DNA of 64,000 bases, taken from Papilionanthe hookeriana x Papilionanthe teres. Taxonomy: Eukaryota > Streptophyta > Magnoliopsida > Asparagales > Orchidaceae. This document shows, piece after piece, positions 13,001-24,486 of this stretch (its first letter is position 1; every line of letters starts with the position of its first letter). Position numbers and translations under genes: made by a program. The stretch is from the NCBI GenBank assembly GCA_022702705.1, contig CM040424.1:75395452-75459451 (forward strand), read 5' to 3'. The notes below the pieces were generated by a model, which saw only the letters and a list, made by a program, of their open reading frames with translations, did no database searches and was not told the origin of the DNA.

Positions 13001-16000
13001 GCCATGTGCTTCTCTTCAAGATCTGCATAGTGTTCCAAGGTCTTAGTATGAACCTGCAGTGCAGTCTGAAGTGCCTCCTTAAGTTCTTGCGAGCATTTCT
13101 TCTCAGATTCAAGATCCATTGTCAGCTTCTTAGCAAGAGACTGACAAGCTTCAAGTTCTATTTTGAGCTCTTTATACAAAGAGATCCATTTCTTCTCTAA
13201 GTCTGTCAAGTTCCTTCTCTTCAGTTCAATATTTTCATCAAAACTTGCATCTTTGGTATGTGATATCTTACTAAGAGGAGCCAAAGCGGGCCCCATTGAG
13301 TGCGCCAACTCGAGCAAGGGATGGTTAGACATGTAAGAAGAGTCGACACAACACTGTAGGTAGTGCCTTAGATCTTGAATTTCCTCCAGCAATACGTCCT
13401 TCTCACCCATATCAAAGAAGTTTCGATAATCATCGAGCTCATTCTGAACCTTCTTTAGCTCAATATTTAGCTGCAATACTTCAGGATGATTCTCATATTT
13501 CTCTTTAAGTATCTAAGAAAGCAAAAAAACAAACAATCATTCAGAAATATTAACAGCCACTTTGAATTTTAAAAAAGAAGTCAATATACATGCACCAGCA
13601 TGAACCCAACCAACCATATATTCATTCCTTAAGGCGAGAAGCTCCTTCTCCATGAACTCTTCAGTTGGCATAACCCCATCCATTAGGCTCTCTAATCGAG
13701 AGATTTTGTCCTCATGCGCCTGCTCGATTATTTCTATGCACCCACGCTCATGCTTGTATTGTTGGATCTGAAAATATGAACAAATAACATGAAAAGTGAG
13801 TACCATCTTCTCACCATAAAGATGAAAGTTATCAAGATGGCACCTACCAATCTATAGAGATGCATAATCTCAGCTGCTTGCTTAGAACAGCGATCTTCAA
13901 GAGCCATTTCCCGCCTGATGGCACCAGCAAGGACTTTCTCCATCGCCTGAACCAACAAACCCTTTTAAAATTTACGAATTCAATTAACTAGACGAGCTTA
14001 AAATAAGAAAAAAGTCATTCTCCAAATTGATTTAATAATACATACCTTAGGCACTTGTTTCTTGCTTCGTTCAGTTGTTCGTGGCTTCTTGAATGACTGG
14101 GAACCATCAATGAGTACTATTTGTAATCCTGATTTCTCGGTGACATCATTGTTTTCAAGAGGCAGAGCTTTTCCCCTACAGTTATCACATAGAAACACTG
14201 AAGCATCTTCAGCCCGGTGTGGTTCTTCATCAGATAACGTTTGTGTGCCAATATCAACCTTGTCCATTATAATTAGTGGCTTCATATCAACAGGTTTGGA
14301 AGAGAACCTGAACGACGAGTTGCTTAGAGATGAATTATGCTTCTGGCCACTGATCACCTGAAGACCTTGACAAAGACTTGCTGCCAGGTTTTCAGTTGCT
14401 GGAAGTGAATTGTTGCTTGAATGAAAGAAAGAAATACTACTCTTAGCCTCATTCAACAAGCCAGAAAATGAAACATTCAAAATGCCTGAATCAGGTTCGA
14501 AATCTGATTTTATGCTTTTATGAGAAGCTGATATTGATGATGATGTCCTGGCACTTTTCCTACTGTAATTTGTATTTCTAGGTGAGACGCTCAAAGTGGG
14601 AGAACTGGACAAGTTTTGAGACGGGTCTAGAAACATCTCATTAGAAGGAACTCCAACAACTAAAGAAGATCCCTCAGTTATTTCATCATGATCTCCAGCC
14701 AAAGATTTTCTCTTAGCAGGAATCATTTTTGGTTCATCTTCATCCTTAATTTGCTCATTCATGCAAAGAGCGGGTGTGGGGAAAGCAAATTCTTTTATTT
14801 CTTTATTATCCTCACTGCAATGCCCACACTCACTATCATGGTGACACTCAGAGCCAGAACCAGGTATTTTCTTGAAGCATACATCACCTGATGAAGTTTT
14901 CTTATCTAAATTACAGGAATTTTGCTCATTAAAACTCTCAATTTTAGTTAGTTCCTCCTTCACATTACTATAATCCCCATCGAAGGTAGGCGAATTAGCC
15001 TTTGTGCCAGAGTTCTCAACACCTTCCTCAACAATTTCCATTTCTTCATCACTGTCATCTTCAACGGGCAATGTTCTTGGACGGCATAGACTAAATCTCA
15101 AAAGGTTCAAACTTCGACGGACATTCCATCCACTAGAATAACTTCCATTATGTTCTTCTGACTTGCAATTTGACTTCATTCTAAGAAGTTCATTCTGCAC
15201 AGGGGAAAAAAAAAAGCCCGTCATATCGGAGTAATGAATATGACTTCACAATTCTTACCGTACAAAGGAAAACAACCTTCAGCTGCTGTATCTGCTCTCG
15301 CAAGACATTAGCATCATCCTCTGTTGTTTCGTTTATAGTTGCCTTATTCCTTATTTCCTTAGCTCGTTGAGCAAATCTCAGGGTACTTAAAGTTTCGCTC
15401 TTGCAACTGCATTGAATCAGAAAATTTAAAATTAAAAAAAAGAATAAAAAAATTAAGAAGATCAAGAAAATATAAGGCATGTGCATGCTCAATTGATTTG
15501 AGTTGACCTCTTGGATGGTGAAACATTACATATCATAGCAAGTTTTGCATTTCCACCTAGAGATTCCTGCAATAAAAATGTCAGCCTAGAATCTCTGTAG
15601 GGTATATGACGATGTTTCCCAGATTGAGAGACTTCAGCCAGAATGTTAATTAAGTTCCTGCAGGATGATTCAGAATCTGATTAGGAAATGAGGATGCAAC
15701 AAGATTACAAATAAAATCACAAGAGATAACTGTATGTCTGCCAAAGGGACTACTAGGTAAAAGTCTTTCCTCTCTGAAATAATGCAATTTGAAGATTTAG
15801 GCAAAAGAATGGCACATTTGACATACCATGCCATGCAAGCTCACACAAAGAAGACAACTAAAAAAAAGGGAAAAAAATCCTAAATACGAGTCGACCAATG
15901 AAAAGTAAGAAAAAGGCATCCAGTACTTGGCACAAATAGTTAGTGGATACAACCAAAAATAAGAGCTGCAAGTACAAAAATTAAATTATCAACATACCCT

Positions 16001-17578
16001 AGTTGGGAAAGGGAACGATTGATACTGCCAGCTTCTTTTAAGCGCTCACCTGCAGCACCAGTAGCCTTTTGTCTTTCAGATCCAGCTAGGTCGACAAGGT
16101 TGATTCTACTGGTTCTTAAGCTGATAAGACCATTAGCCATGTTCTGAGATATTCAAAACCAAATACACATCAGGATGTTGATATACAAGCCAGACCACTT
16201 AACTAACCTTCCCACCCCTAATGCTAAAAAAAAGTTACAGATGAAGCACTTGAAGGGGGAAATAAATTTAGTGCCTCATTCAACGTTTGTTCAAGAGTTA
16301 ATAAAGAAGGCAGATGCAAGTCTAGAAAATCATTATTTGCATGGTTTAAAAGACGGAACTACGTATTTTCAGCTTTCATGCAAAACTGAAGATTAACGCT
16401 ATGAGCTAACTAATCTCTTAAGCACATTTTAGTGATTCATCAAACAAATTTACAGAGTTAAATTGAAACCAAGAGGGTCTAAATTGGGATATTTAAAACA
16501 ACCTTTTTTTTTTTTTTTGCACTTTGCCTAAAATACATCTTTCTTAGGTACTCCACTATATCTATCCGTCCCAATCACTTGACCTAAAATACATCTTTCT
16601 TAGGAACTCCACTATATCTGTCCGTCCCAATCACTGAACCTCCTTAGGAATAATTGCTTTTTTCTACTACTCAAGCTCTTCTTTATTAGAAAAAAACACC
16701 AAGTTCTACTCCCAAAACACCTCTTTCTGAAAATGAAAAGCATTTAAGAAGGTGAAAGGTTGTTCAAAATCATTTTTATTTTACTCTTTTCACTTCATTA
16801 TTTATGATACAATGAATTGTATTGGTATTCTTAAATAGGGGCTCAAATATTAGGAAAAAAAAATTAAAAACCCATTACATTCATAATCTCTAGGGTCTCA
16901 TATCCGTTAGAGCAAGAAATTAGTCATGTTGTCCAAATATAACTGGAGCATCTAAACATTATAGTTAAACATATAGACAAATGTTCATTGAATCATGCAA
17001 ACATAAAGATGTTTCCTTGAAATCAGTATCTTCAACAGCAAATTAGACATTTAAATATATAGGAACTTCAACCAGAAAAAATGCATGACGCATCTAACTC
17101 TTAAAAAGTTTAAATAGTGTGAATAACCCCCCAATATAACTTAAGACATGAGAGAACGAGTGACAAAGAGATAACAAATGCACGGGATAGTCTACATGCA
17201 CACAAATGTTATCTAAAAATAAATAAATAATACACAACAAAAATGATAATACATAAATAATATTGTAATAAATAAAGACTATAACAATAAAAATAGAATG
17301 CTATACAAATAGGGTTGAATTTCTCTTGTGGCGGCATTGATCAAATAGTGATTAATTGGCCAGCAATATAATTTTAACAAAATAATAATATTATTACATA
17401 AAACTACTCTTATTTTGTAAATCTAGGGTTGAATTTTTCTTGTAGCGGCATTAATCAAATAGTGATTAATTGGCAGCAATACATTTTTAGCAAAATAATA
17501 ATAATATTACATAAAACTACTCTCCATTCCCTATTTTCCTTCTCTTAGCCTAGCACCATTGCTTCCCTATCTCTAGCT

Positions 17579-17614
<36 letters not shown>

Positions 17615-20600
17615 TGCTTGCTATCCTTATGACAATTTAATAAAAAAAAATTTCTAGATCCCGCCCGATCTTGATGGCTTGATTGATGATCCATCTTACA
17701 TGTTAATTCCCAATGACTTAATTTTCAAAGCGAACATTATGATCAGAAAATTATTTTAGCAAGATCCTCCTCCTAAATCATGGTCAATTTTTATCCACCA
17801 AACATTATAATTTTTGAAAGGAATAGGAAAGTATATGGTTAAAATCCTTTGATTGTAGAATATGAACTTGGTGTAATTTGGCTATTCTAGACCCAATAAG
17901 ATTGACAATGGAGTTATTATTGAAAAACCATTTCAACAATGTGCTAGAATGAAGATTGAATTAACCTAAAATTGTCTCAATGATGTTTTTATTGTATTTT
18001 CAAGCTAAACGAATATAATCTTTGTGCCTATTCACTCAATTCTTAAACTCATTGGCACGTTGGTGGTGAGATATATATTAACCAATAACTTATTAACAAT
18101 AGTTTGAGAAGACTACCTACCCAAAGAGATTGATCAAAAGACACCGCTTAAGAGGCCACGAAAAATACACAACTTGATCCACTATTGAATTCTCTTATAC
18201 ATTATGAACATACTATATTAAAAGAAAGAAAGAAAAAAGTTTCAGAAAAGAAAAAATAAATAAATAAATGAAGCATGTAATTTGAAATCTTCGGAAGCTT
18301 TCTCTCGGAACATTGATCTTTACAATTGTACATTCATATACATAAACTTTAATTGTGATATATTCTTGGTACTATTTTGGGAGTGTTATAGCCACTCATT
18401 CTATCAATCCTAGTGTGATTCTCACTACATTCATCTTTCCTATAAAATTGGGGTTCTTTTTTATCAACTCGGTCATGAACTTGCCAGATGAATCAAGGTG
18501 TTATCCTTACTAAAATCAAGATAAAAAGATAGCTCCAAATGAAATAATAAGGAAATTTACATACATACCACTTAATGTAAAAAGTGAAGTTTAGGTGTTA
18601 TATATGTAAATACATAGGAATTGGGTGGTATGAATATAAACGCACCTAAAATAAAATATTAAGTAGAGAAAGTTATTTTGACTCTTTGGACAGTTTTTCA
18701 GAGACTTTTCATGTTTCATTCCATACTCTTAAGCTTTGATCTTGATATCTTCTTGGCCTTGTCCTTCAGAATTTTATGATCAACAAATTCTTTTATAAAA
18801 ATCTTAATGTGATTCTCAATATCTTCATCTTACTATTAAGTTAGGACCTTTTGTTACGTCTATTTAGTGTTCTTGCCAAGACATTGTAAATAATTAAAGA
18901 GTCTGTTCACATAGACACAAAAGGCTATCGAGGTTAAGGATTGTATGAGGCTTCTCTTTTGGCTAATGTAAGAAAGTGGGATTAGTGAATTTCATAAGAC
19001 TGGCATTAGGCATATAGATGTAGGTAATTAGCGTCAACTTAATTACATTTTTAATTTGAATTGTGTATGTTTTTGTTTTCCTCAACTTATATTTTATATT
19101 ATTGTTGGTGAGTGATTGAGAGTTTGCGCTTCATAATTGGTTGTGATCATTGTCTATCATTCACATTTGAGTGGATAAATCTTTTTGGTGAGTGCAATAT
19201 CCTATTACATAGATTTGTAGTATTTTTTCGTAGTATTCTTTTATAATCTCTAAAATATCGCGCTTCTGCTTGATAGATTCGGAGATTGGAATGGTAATTT
19301 GTACTCAATTCAACCATGTTCCCACTCATGTGGTGTGCCATAAACCCTATATTGATAACATAAGGAATAAAAATTAGAGATGACTATTAATAAGTCAAGT
19401 CAAAAAAAGTGAAATAAAGTCATATCATTTATTTTTAACAAGTAATCACTTAATGCAAGGCCTCTTTCACCCCAAAACATTCAAGAGTTTGTCCACGTAA
19501 TAAAATTGTAAAAGCTTTATGTGCTATTATGAATGTAAAAAGCAAAATTTTATATTTCAACTATAAGAATAATATCCACAAATAAGAAAAATATTTACCT
19601 TAGACCGACACTCAACAATACAAGTGAAAACGCAATGTGAACGTGAACTCTCTATATTAATGCTTGTTGCCCCTATTCTTCTATTTGCCAATCCCTGCAA
19701 AAGAAAAGAAAAAAGAAAAAAAAAGTGAAATACATTACATTAGATGTATGGCTTCCATTTTAGCTAAACATACATTAAAAACTCATGCATATTTACGGGG
19801 AACATGTATCAATTAACGGATAATATACATAAGAATATCATTATGTAGATTACAATAACTTTTCAAAATAATATAGCCATTATCAAGCACACAAAATACC
19901 TAAATAAAAATTCAGATACTAAAATTAATGATTCTAGAATTTCATCATAGGAGTGTTGCAATTAACTGGAAATTTCAAGCAATTTATGCTATATGTGGAG
20001 TATATTTAACAATTTTAATTATATAAAACAAGATGAATGTAATAACTTATATATCAAACTATTCATTATTATGTGTTTTGTTGATCCTTTTCCTTTTTTT
20101 TAGCCATATAATTACGGAATTATATAAGAATGAATCCTTTAATGTGGATGTCTAAATTTTGATTGGATGTAATACACACACAAACATATATTTATTTATA
20201 AGCATGCATGCATACGTACCTATATTTTAAGAAATATGGATAAAAATAATAGTTGGAACAAACAGAAATGGATATTCGGATACATGGAATATAACTGTGC
20301 TATTCTTAATCATCAAGTGAATTTTCATGAAATCAACAATTAATAAATTTAAAAACAATCCCATTAATCAGATTTTTAAAATTATGAAAACAATAAAACA
20401 TTAAAAAATACAAAAACAAATAATATTAAACCAATCCAATTTGTTCATTTTCAGACTCATGCAGTGAATTATATACCTCACATAATAAATTAATTTGTAT
20501 ATCTTTTGATGAGAACTAAAGATCCAAGGACAATGCACACTTATAGCGACACAATTAGTCTTTTTAAGTTGATGAAAAACTAAATAATTCATTAAGAATG

Positions 20601-23443
20601 AGGAATAAAACAAATTATGTATAGAAAATGCAAAAAGATACCAAAAGGATATTGATAAGTTCAAAACAAGAATAAAATATTTTCATAAATGTATAGTGTG
20701 GATAGCAAAATTTACCCCCTCTGAAGGCCTAATCTAAACCTACGTAGCAAAATCTTTAAAAAAACAAACAATATTAAACCAATCAAATTTGTTCATTTTC
20801 TGACCCATATAATGAATTATGTACCTCACATAATAAATTAATCTGTATATCTTTTGATGTGAACCTTATAGTGAAGCAATTAGTCTTTCTAAGTTGATGA
20901 AAAACTAAATAATTCATCAAGAATAAAGAATAAAACAAATTATGTTTATAAATTGTGAAAAGAAACCAAAAGGATGAGTGATAAGTTCAAAACAAGAATA
21001 AAATATTTTCATAAATTTATAGTGCGGATAGCAAAATTTACCCCCTCAGAAAGCATAATCTATACCAAAGTAGCAAAATCTTTTTGATGGACAAATTAGT
21101 TATGTTTGTCTATCATCAGCAATTAGATACCCGAAACATAATCGATTAAAATGGGTCAAGTGTTCATCCAACTACAAGTGCACAAATAAATTTGTCGTGA
21201 TTTTAGCTCAAAATGAAAAATAATAATAAAAAAAAATAAGCCAATCTAAAATAGGTAGAGTTGCATGGTAATGTAAATTTCACAATATCATTAGCCCCCT
21301 ACGTGATTTTGTGGAAGCTTAGATCAGAGGTGCAAAAAAAAGCTAGATAAGATAAAGGTCAAGAAAGGTCATGCGGATCAATCTCAACATAAAATACCTT
21401 CTCATATAATCGAGAACAAATAGCCCACATATAAAGGAGATTTCCATAAAATGTCAAATAGCAAACAAGGAATAATGAAAACTTGGATAGAACTAGCTAT
21501 ATCAAAATATTGATTCAAAGTAATCTTCCAGCATAGTCTCTAGCACAAACCAAGTCCAAGCATAGCAGGAAGCTTGACTGTTGATTATTGATCACCATTA
21601 TCATTATCGAGCACGGGTTCAAAACCTAGATCTTCTCAATTATAATTCTCAGTGATTGAATAAGCACAAGGTTTGCTGGTGTTTGAACGAGTGAAGATGA
21701 TAGTTGTTTAAAGATCCATAAGTTGCAACCCTCAGATTTTGAAGAACTTTTAGTATTTTTAAAATTATTTATACTGCTTTCAATGCGTCTAATTCCAATA
21801 ATCTAATTTAAGAAGAAGATCTCCCAAAATTAAACGCATCAAAAGCGGTAGAACAATTTCAAAATACTACAATAATCTAAAAATGATAAAATAATCTATG
21901 GATGTCTTATGCTGCATCGTTAAAGCTAGGGTAATAGAATAATATGCATTTATCAAAAAGAAATTTTTAAAGAAAATTTTGTCACTATAAAAAGAAAAAC
22001 TAAAATCAGAGCAATAAAAAAAAAATCTCAATTTAGCTTACCCTTATCAACAATTGGATGACATCATTCGTTGTGGAGACATATTCCTGCTTTAGGCAAT
22101 CAACATAGATTCCAGTTTTGACATCCTCTCTTATCTGCAACAAGTTCATAAAATTTCACAGAAGGAGCCACAGAAAAGGCTATTTTGCACTCAAAAAGGC
22201 ATTTCTTCCAAACGTAAATATTAACCTGCAGATTCTTGTGTGTCGGCTCCAACAAGTCGGTTATTTGCTCGTTGTAAATCTAAAATGTGATTAAAAAACT
22301 TATTAAATAGAGCAAAAATATTATCATAAAACAATGGTGCATATGCTTTGAAAGGCAGGTATGGATCCCCTTACTTCTAAAAAGGAACAGTGGCATTGGA
22401 AATGTAGTTGCTTGTCTGAATGCTTTGCCTGTTCCTGAAAAGATGGAATGGGGAATCTCATCACCAGAAGTCTAGAACAAGCTAACTCTCAAAAGAAAGG
22501 AAGGAATAAAATACAGAATCCACCTCATTTATGCGAAAGAAGAGCTGTTCAAATACTCGAGGAGTCAATCCCCTCTCTGGGTTCAATGTGCAATCCGCCA
22601 TCAGTGAATTTGGAGCTCCCCACATGGTGTATGTCTTCCCACTTCCAGTCTTTTTCATTCATGGTTCAAAATGAACAGATAAGCTCCACTAAAAAACAGT
22701 CAGATTAAAAAGCAAGCCAAAAGGATTAACCCAGAAGGCTAAATTTACCTGTCCATAAGCAAATATAGAGCTATTGAAGCCGGCCAAACAATTCTCCACT
22801 AAGGGAAGCCCAACCAGTTCGAATAAATCATGCTGGTAATTAAAATAAAAATAATAATAATAAATAGTGAATTTCTAGTACAAGCATAATATCTGGCGTT
22901 ACCCTAACTCGGACCATAGAAACCCTACCTGAGTCGACAGTTCATCAGCCACTGAATCAAAAGTGAAGTTTTGGTCAATAACTGAAATGGAATTGGGGGA
23001 AGTCTTTCGCACGATGCGAACCCCCTCTTCTTCCCTGCTAAGCGGTCTCACGCGCACTATGACCTAACATACACACCAAACATACCAACGAAATAACAAA
23101 ATATTTACAATGATATCCTAATCTAGAGCAAAAAATATTCAAAGGAAACGGATACCTGAACGCCGCAATCTGTGCACCCGTATTCTGTTAGGGTTTCCAA
23201 GCTCAGCTTCCGCTTGGGGCGGTTTGACGAAGGAGGCGGGCGAGGTGGAAGCGGACTCCGACTCTGAGGTGCGGGAGACTTCGCAGAAGTCATCGGCAAC
23301 TTGAAAAGGGCGGTTTCCGGCGGCATGGTGTTGGGATCGACGTTTTCCTTCGGAAACTTCGGCGTCCTCTGCTTATGAGAGGATCGGCTTAGGGTTTCAG
23401 AAGGTGAAACGCTCCCAATGCGCGTGGGGAAGATGGACTTCAT
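2313..23443 (-). CDS. PAKRP1: Kinesin-12 motor, PAKRP1 type (phragmoplast-associated kinesin)
   Basis: Plus-end microtubule motor predicted to act at the phragmoplast midline in cytokinesis (family knowledge). Sixteen exons, all phase-consistent: 23156-23443, 22929-23063, 22749-22832, 22524-22649, 22375-22434, 22226-22279, 22042-22134, 19599-19694, 15998-16143, 15508-15657, 15277-15406, 14046-15194, 13848-13946, 13615-13767, 12727-13512, 2313-2516. They give about 1250 residues, close to Arabidopsis PAKRP1. Residues 97-446 are the motor: P-loop GQTGSGKT near 168-175, switch I SSRSH near 296-300, switch II DLAGSE near 330-335. A basic Pro-rich N-terminus (SPLPPRPP) precedes it. Residues 454-837 are low-complexity, then coiled coil to about 1230. 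The last exon ends SWLYGYDQCNI, like the PAKRP1 C-terminus. The start at 23443 is the first in-frame ATG; the frame upstream opens only with TTG. The last intron is 10.2 kb and carries a copia element. Confidence 0.95.
3700..3740. repeat. (CTAT)n microsatellite
   Basis: About ten uninterrupted CTAT units in the last intron of the kinesin gene. A second simple repeat, (TA)n, lies at about 4059-4090 in the same intron. Confidence 0.95.
4749..4958. mobile_element. Tourist-like (PIF/Harbinger) MITE
   Basis: A 210-bp element bounded by TTA on both sides (4746-4748 and 4959-4961). The ends are inverted: GGGTGCGTTTGGGA on the left against a right end whose complement begins GGGCCCATTTTTGGGAGCTT. 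A TTA target duplication with GGG..CCC ends is typical of Tourist-type MITEs. The centre (about 4801-4842) is unusually GC-rich and palindromic. No coding capacity. Confidence 0.65.
4983..4987. repeat. Copia target-site duplication, left copy (CATAG)
   Basis: CATAG directly abuts the left LTR start and recurs at 10742-10746 directly after the right LTR. This five-base duplication fixes the ends of the element. Confidence 0.85.
4988..5430 (-). repeat. Copia 3' LTR
   Basis: On the element strand it begins TGTTATTTTGACCCCC and ends CTCACAACA, so it has TG..CA ends. It contains about 18-22 bases (near 5070-5090) missing from the other LTR and lacks an 11-base insertion present there. Confidence 0.9.
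5431..5445 (-). other. Copia polypurine tract
   Basis: On the element strand the sequence just before the 3' LTR is purine-rich (AAGGTGGAGAAT), ending against TGTTATTTTG. This is the expected position and composition for plus-strand priming. Confidence 0.75.
5447..6804 (-). pseudogene. Copia reverse transcriptase / RNase H remnant
   Basis: Minus-strand frames carry copia RT and RNase H motifs: LDVKTAFLHGELEETIYM (6589-6804), then LLLYMDDMLVAS (6266-6526) with the catalytic YMDD box, then the RNase H region with VDSNYAGSIENRKS (5792-6055) and the C-terminal HERSKHIHIKLHFVRD motif (5420-5785). These pieces lie in different frames and are broken by stops, so no full polyprotein can be read. Confidence 0.9.
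7004..8469 (-). pseudogene. Copia integrase and linker, frame-broken by an internal duplication
   Basis: The pre-integrase motif (LWHMRLRHVSERGLQELS) and the integrase core start (VHNDLWGP, FMSIIDVYTRK) lie at 8083-8469. The second catalytic segment HLRTDNGLEY..CSEQF and NTPQQNDLTERMN follow at 7811-8098. The segment from about 7644 to 7811 repeats 7814-7981 with a 170-bp period, so the NTPQQNDLAERMN block occurs twice and the frame shifts. The linker toward RT (YPPGTKGYKLWCL, 7004-7468) remains recognisable. Confidence 0.9.
7644..7981 (-). repeat. 170-bp tandem duplication inside the copia integrase
   Basis: Copies 7644-7811 and 7814-7981 match except for about half a dozen transitions. The period of 170 is not a multiple of three, so the duplication alone breaks pol. 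Confidence 0.9.
8548..9060 (-). pseudogene. Copia nucleocapsid zinc knuckle and protease
   Basis: Continues gag in a shifted frame. It contains a basic Ser/Arg-rich stretch, a zinc knuckle CYHCHKEDYFKKNC in which the usual His of CX2CX4HX4C is Tyr, and the aspartic-protease motif WILDSGCSFHMC with catalytic Asp in DSG. It ends in the typical VRYVPELKRNLI segment before the pre-integrase region. Confidence 0.88.
9073..9630 (-). CDS. Copia gag (UBN2/retrotran_gag type)
   Basis: A 185-residue intact reading frame starting at ATG 9630 (MGSAKFDIEKF..). The N-terminal pattern F..G.NDFGLWRVKMRALL and the later EALYLTKSLANRFFLKQRLYSF and LLNSIPKSYKKF motifs are typical of plant copia gag. A stop separates it from the zinc knuckle frame; in an active element gag and pol are one frame. 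It lies about 670 bp inside the 5' LTR. Confidence 0.88.
   Translation of the reverse strand: MGSAKFDIEKFIGNNDFGLWRVKMRALLVQQGVAEVLQGPAALSTNMTEKEKIDMLGKAYSLIIWSLSDKVLREVSRETTAQALRVKLEALYLTKSLANRFFLKQRLYSFKMHEDKSASEQIDEFNKIIDDLENIDVKMDDEDKALLLLNSIPKSYKKFKDAMLYGRAQTITLEEVQSLIRAKEF
10285..10304 (-). other. Copia primer-binding-like site
   Basis: On the element strand, ATTGGCGCCGTCTATGG begins directly after the 5' LTR. Primer-binding sites begin TGG (complement of tRNA CCA). The priming tRNA was not identified; it does not match the usual initiator-Met pattern TGGTATCAGAGC. Confidence 0.55.
10305..10741 (-). repeat. Copia 5' LTR
   Basis: Matches 4988-5430 end to end. Its outer end reads TATTATTTTG on the element strand, so the canonical TG has mutated to TA. 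It is followed by the second CATAG (10742-10746). Confidence 0.9.
10747..12726. other. Remainder of the last kinesin intron, nothing recognised
   Basis: AT-rich intronic sequence between the copia element and exon 15. I saw no protein homology, RNA gene or long repeat. Confidence 0.6.
16527..16638. repeat. Two-copy 56-bp tandem repeat
   Basis: The stretch beginning CCTAAAATACATCTTTCTTA occurs at 16527 and again at 16583, with only a few differences. It lies in intron 8 of the kinesin gene. Confidence 0.9.
17311..17523. repeat. Two-copy 114-bp tandem repeat
   Basis: AGGGTTGAATTTCTCTTGT.. at 17311 and AGGGTTGAATTTTTCTTGT.. at 17425 are followed by near-identical sequence through AAAACTACTCT. 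Intron 8 of the kinesin gene. A (CT)n run follows at about 17579-17612. Confidence 0.9.
18554..18640. mobile_element. MITE-like foldback element (TTTACATAC family), short copy
   Basis: Begins AAATTTACATACATACCAC and ends GGGTGGTATGAATATAAA. Most of the interior of longer copies is missing, leaving about 87 bp. Kinesin intron 8. Confidence 0.6.
20412..21085. repeat. Tandem duplication of about 340 bp in kinesin intron 7
   Basis: Unit 1 (about 20412-20756) and unit 2 (about 20759-21085) share long blocks such as AATTTGTTCATTTTC, CACATAATAAATTAAT and GATAGCAAAATTTACCCCCT. Unit 2 has a short deletion. No coding potential seen. Confidence 0.85.
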
Positions 23444-23497
23444 GGACGATGGTTTCTCCTCTCCGGCGGAGAGAGTCAGCACTGAGCGGTGACCAAA

Positions 23498-23508
23498 TAG
23501 CCGTTGCA
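23498..23508 (-). promoter_or_regulatory. MSA-like mitotic element upstream of the kinesin ATG
   Basis: On the minus strand the sequence reads TGCAACGGCTA, 55-65 bases before the ATG at 23443. The MSA element of plant G2/M genes has the core AACGG in a context YCYAACGGYYA; this site differs at one flanking position. MYB3R factors bind MSA sites in cytokinesis genes, including kinesins (established knowledge). Activity here is inferred only. Confidence 0.4.
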
Positions 23509-23715
23509 AGAGAAGGGAACCAATTTTTCAAATGAAGATCTGTAACGACTCTCTCAATAATTTAAACGTCGGCTTTTTTATATTTTAATAGAATATATAT
23601 TATAAATTTTTAACCAATCATTACATCAAACAACCACATATATAATGAAAATATAATGACATATATGCCCTTCAAGTCTTATGAATTTATAAATATAAGA
23701 CCTAAAGTTCAATTT

Positions 23716-23895
23716 TTACATATTTACCGCCTTATTTATACTTGAAAAAACGTACTCCATCATTTAAGTAAAAAATGGTAGTATTTTCAAAGTGATGTGG
23801 AAGATTTGGGCGGTATAAATGAAAAAAGTAAAGTTTTGATGTTAGATGTGTAAATACATAGCAAGTGTGTCGTACGGTATGTATGTATGTAAATA
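23716..23895. mobile_element. MITE-like foldback element (TTTACATAC family) in a divergent promoter
   Basis: Begins TTTTTACATATTTACCGCC and ends GTACGGTATGTATGTATGTAAAT, with the shared interior TAGATGTGTAAATACATAG. It lies 270-450 bp upstream of the kinesin ATG and 590-770 bp upstream of the receptor-kinase ATG. Confidence 0.6.
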
Positions 23896-24486
23896 TCCAT
23901 AAACATAAGATTAAGGATTTGTTAGAGCAACTGCAGCTTATTTTTTTTAAAAAAAAAGTCAGAGCGTAGCTAGGAAGTCTCTACCACACCTAACCAGTAC
24001 CGGTGGGAAAACACGGGTTTTAAGGACAATTTTTTTAAAAAACTGTCAAAAAACGGATCATAAATCTTTCGCTCCAGCATCTGTCCCATAGCTAACAACA
24101 CACATACTGCTCAATTCTTTAACATCATATAAAAAATATCATCATTGCTATCTTTTTTAAAATAAAGTGCAACATTTCACCTATAAGTTGATGATAGCAA
24201 AAATATTAAAAATATAAAAATCAACCTTTAGGTAGTAAATATGTAAATACTAAATTATATTTTTGCCCCCCAAAGTAAGGAGCCAACCAATATGAAACAT
24301 GGAGAGCACCACCGTTTTCTATTCTTAGGCACCCACAGCCCAACCTCTCCTCCTCCCCTTCCCCCTTCTCCTCCTCCCAACAACCATGCGAACGCATCCC
24401 TCAATTTTCTCCCATTTCCTCTGCCCTCCATCAATACCATCAACCACCTGCTCTCCCTCCCTACCCCCGCCCCGCCGCCTGTCTCC

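Noticed and set aside
23444..23509. Upstream extension of the kinesin frame
   Set aside because: The extension opens only with TTG; the first ATG at 23443 fits the family N-terminus.
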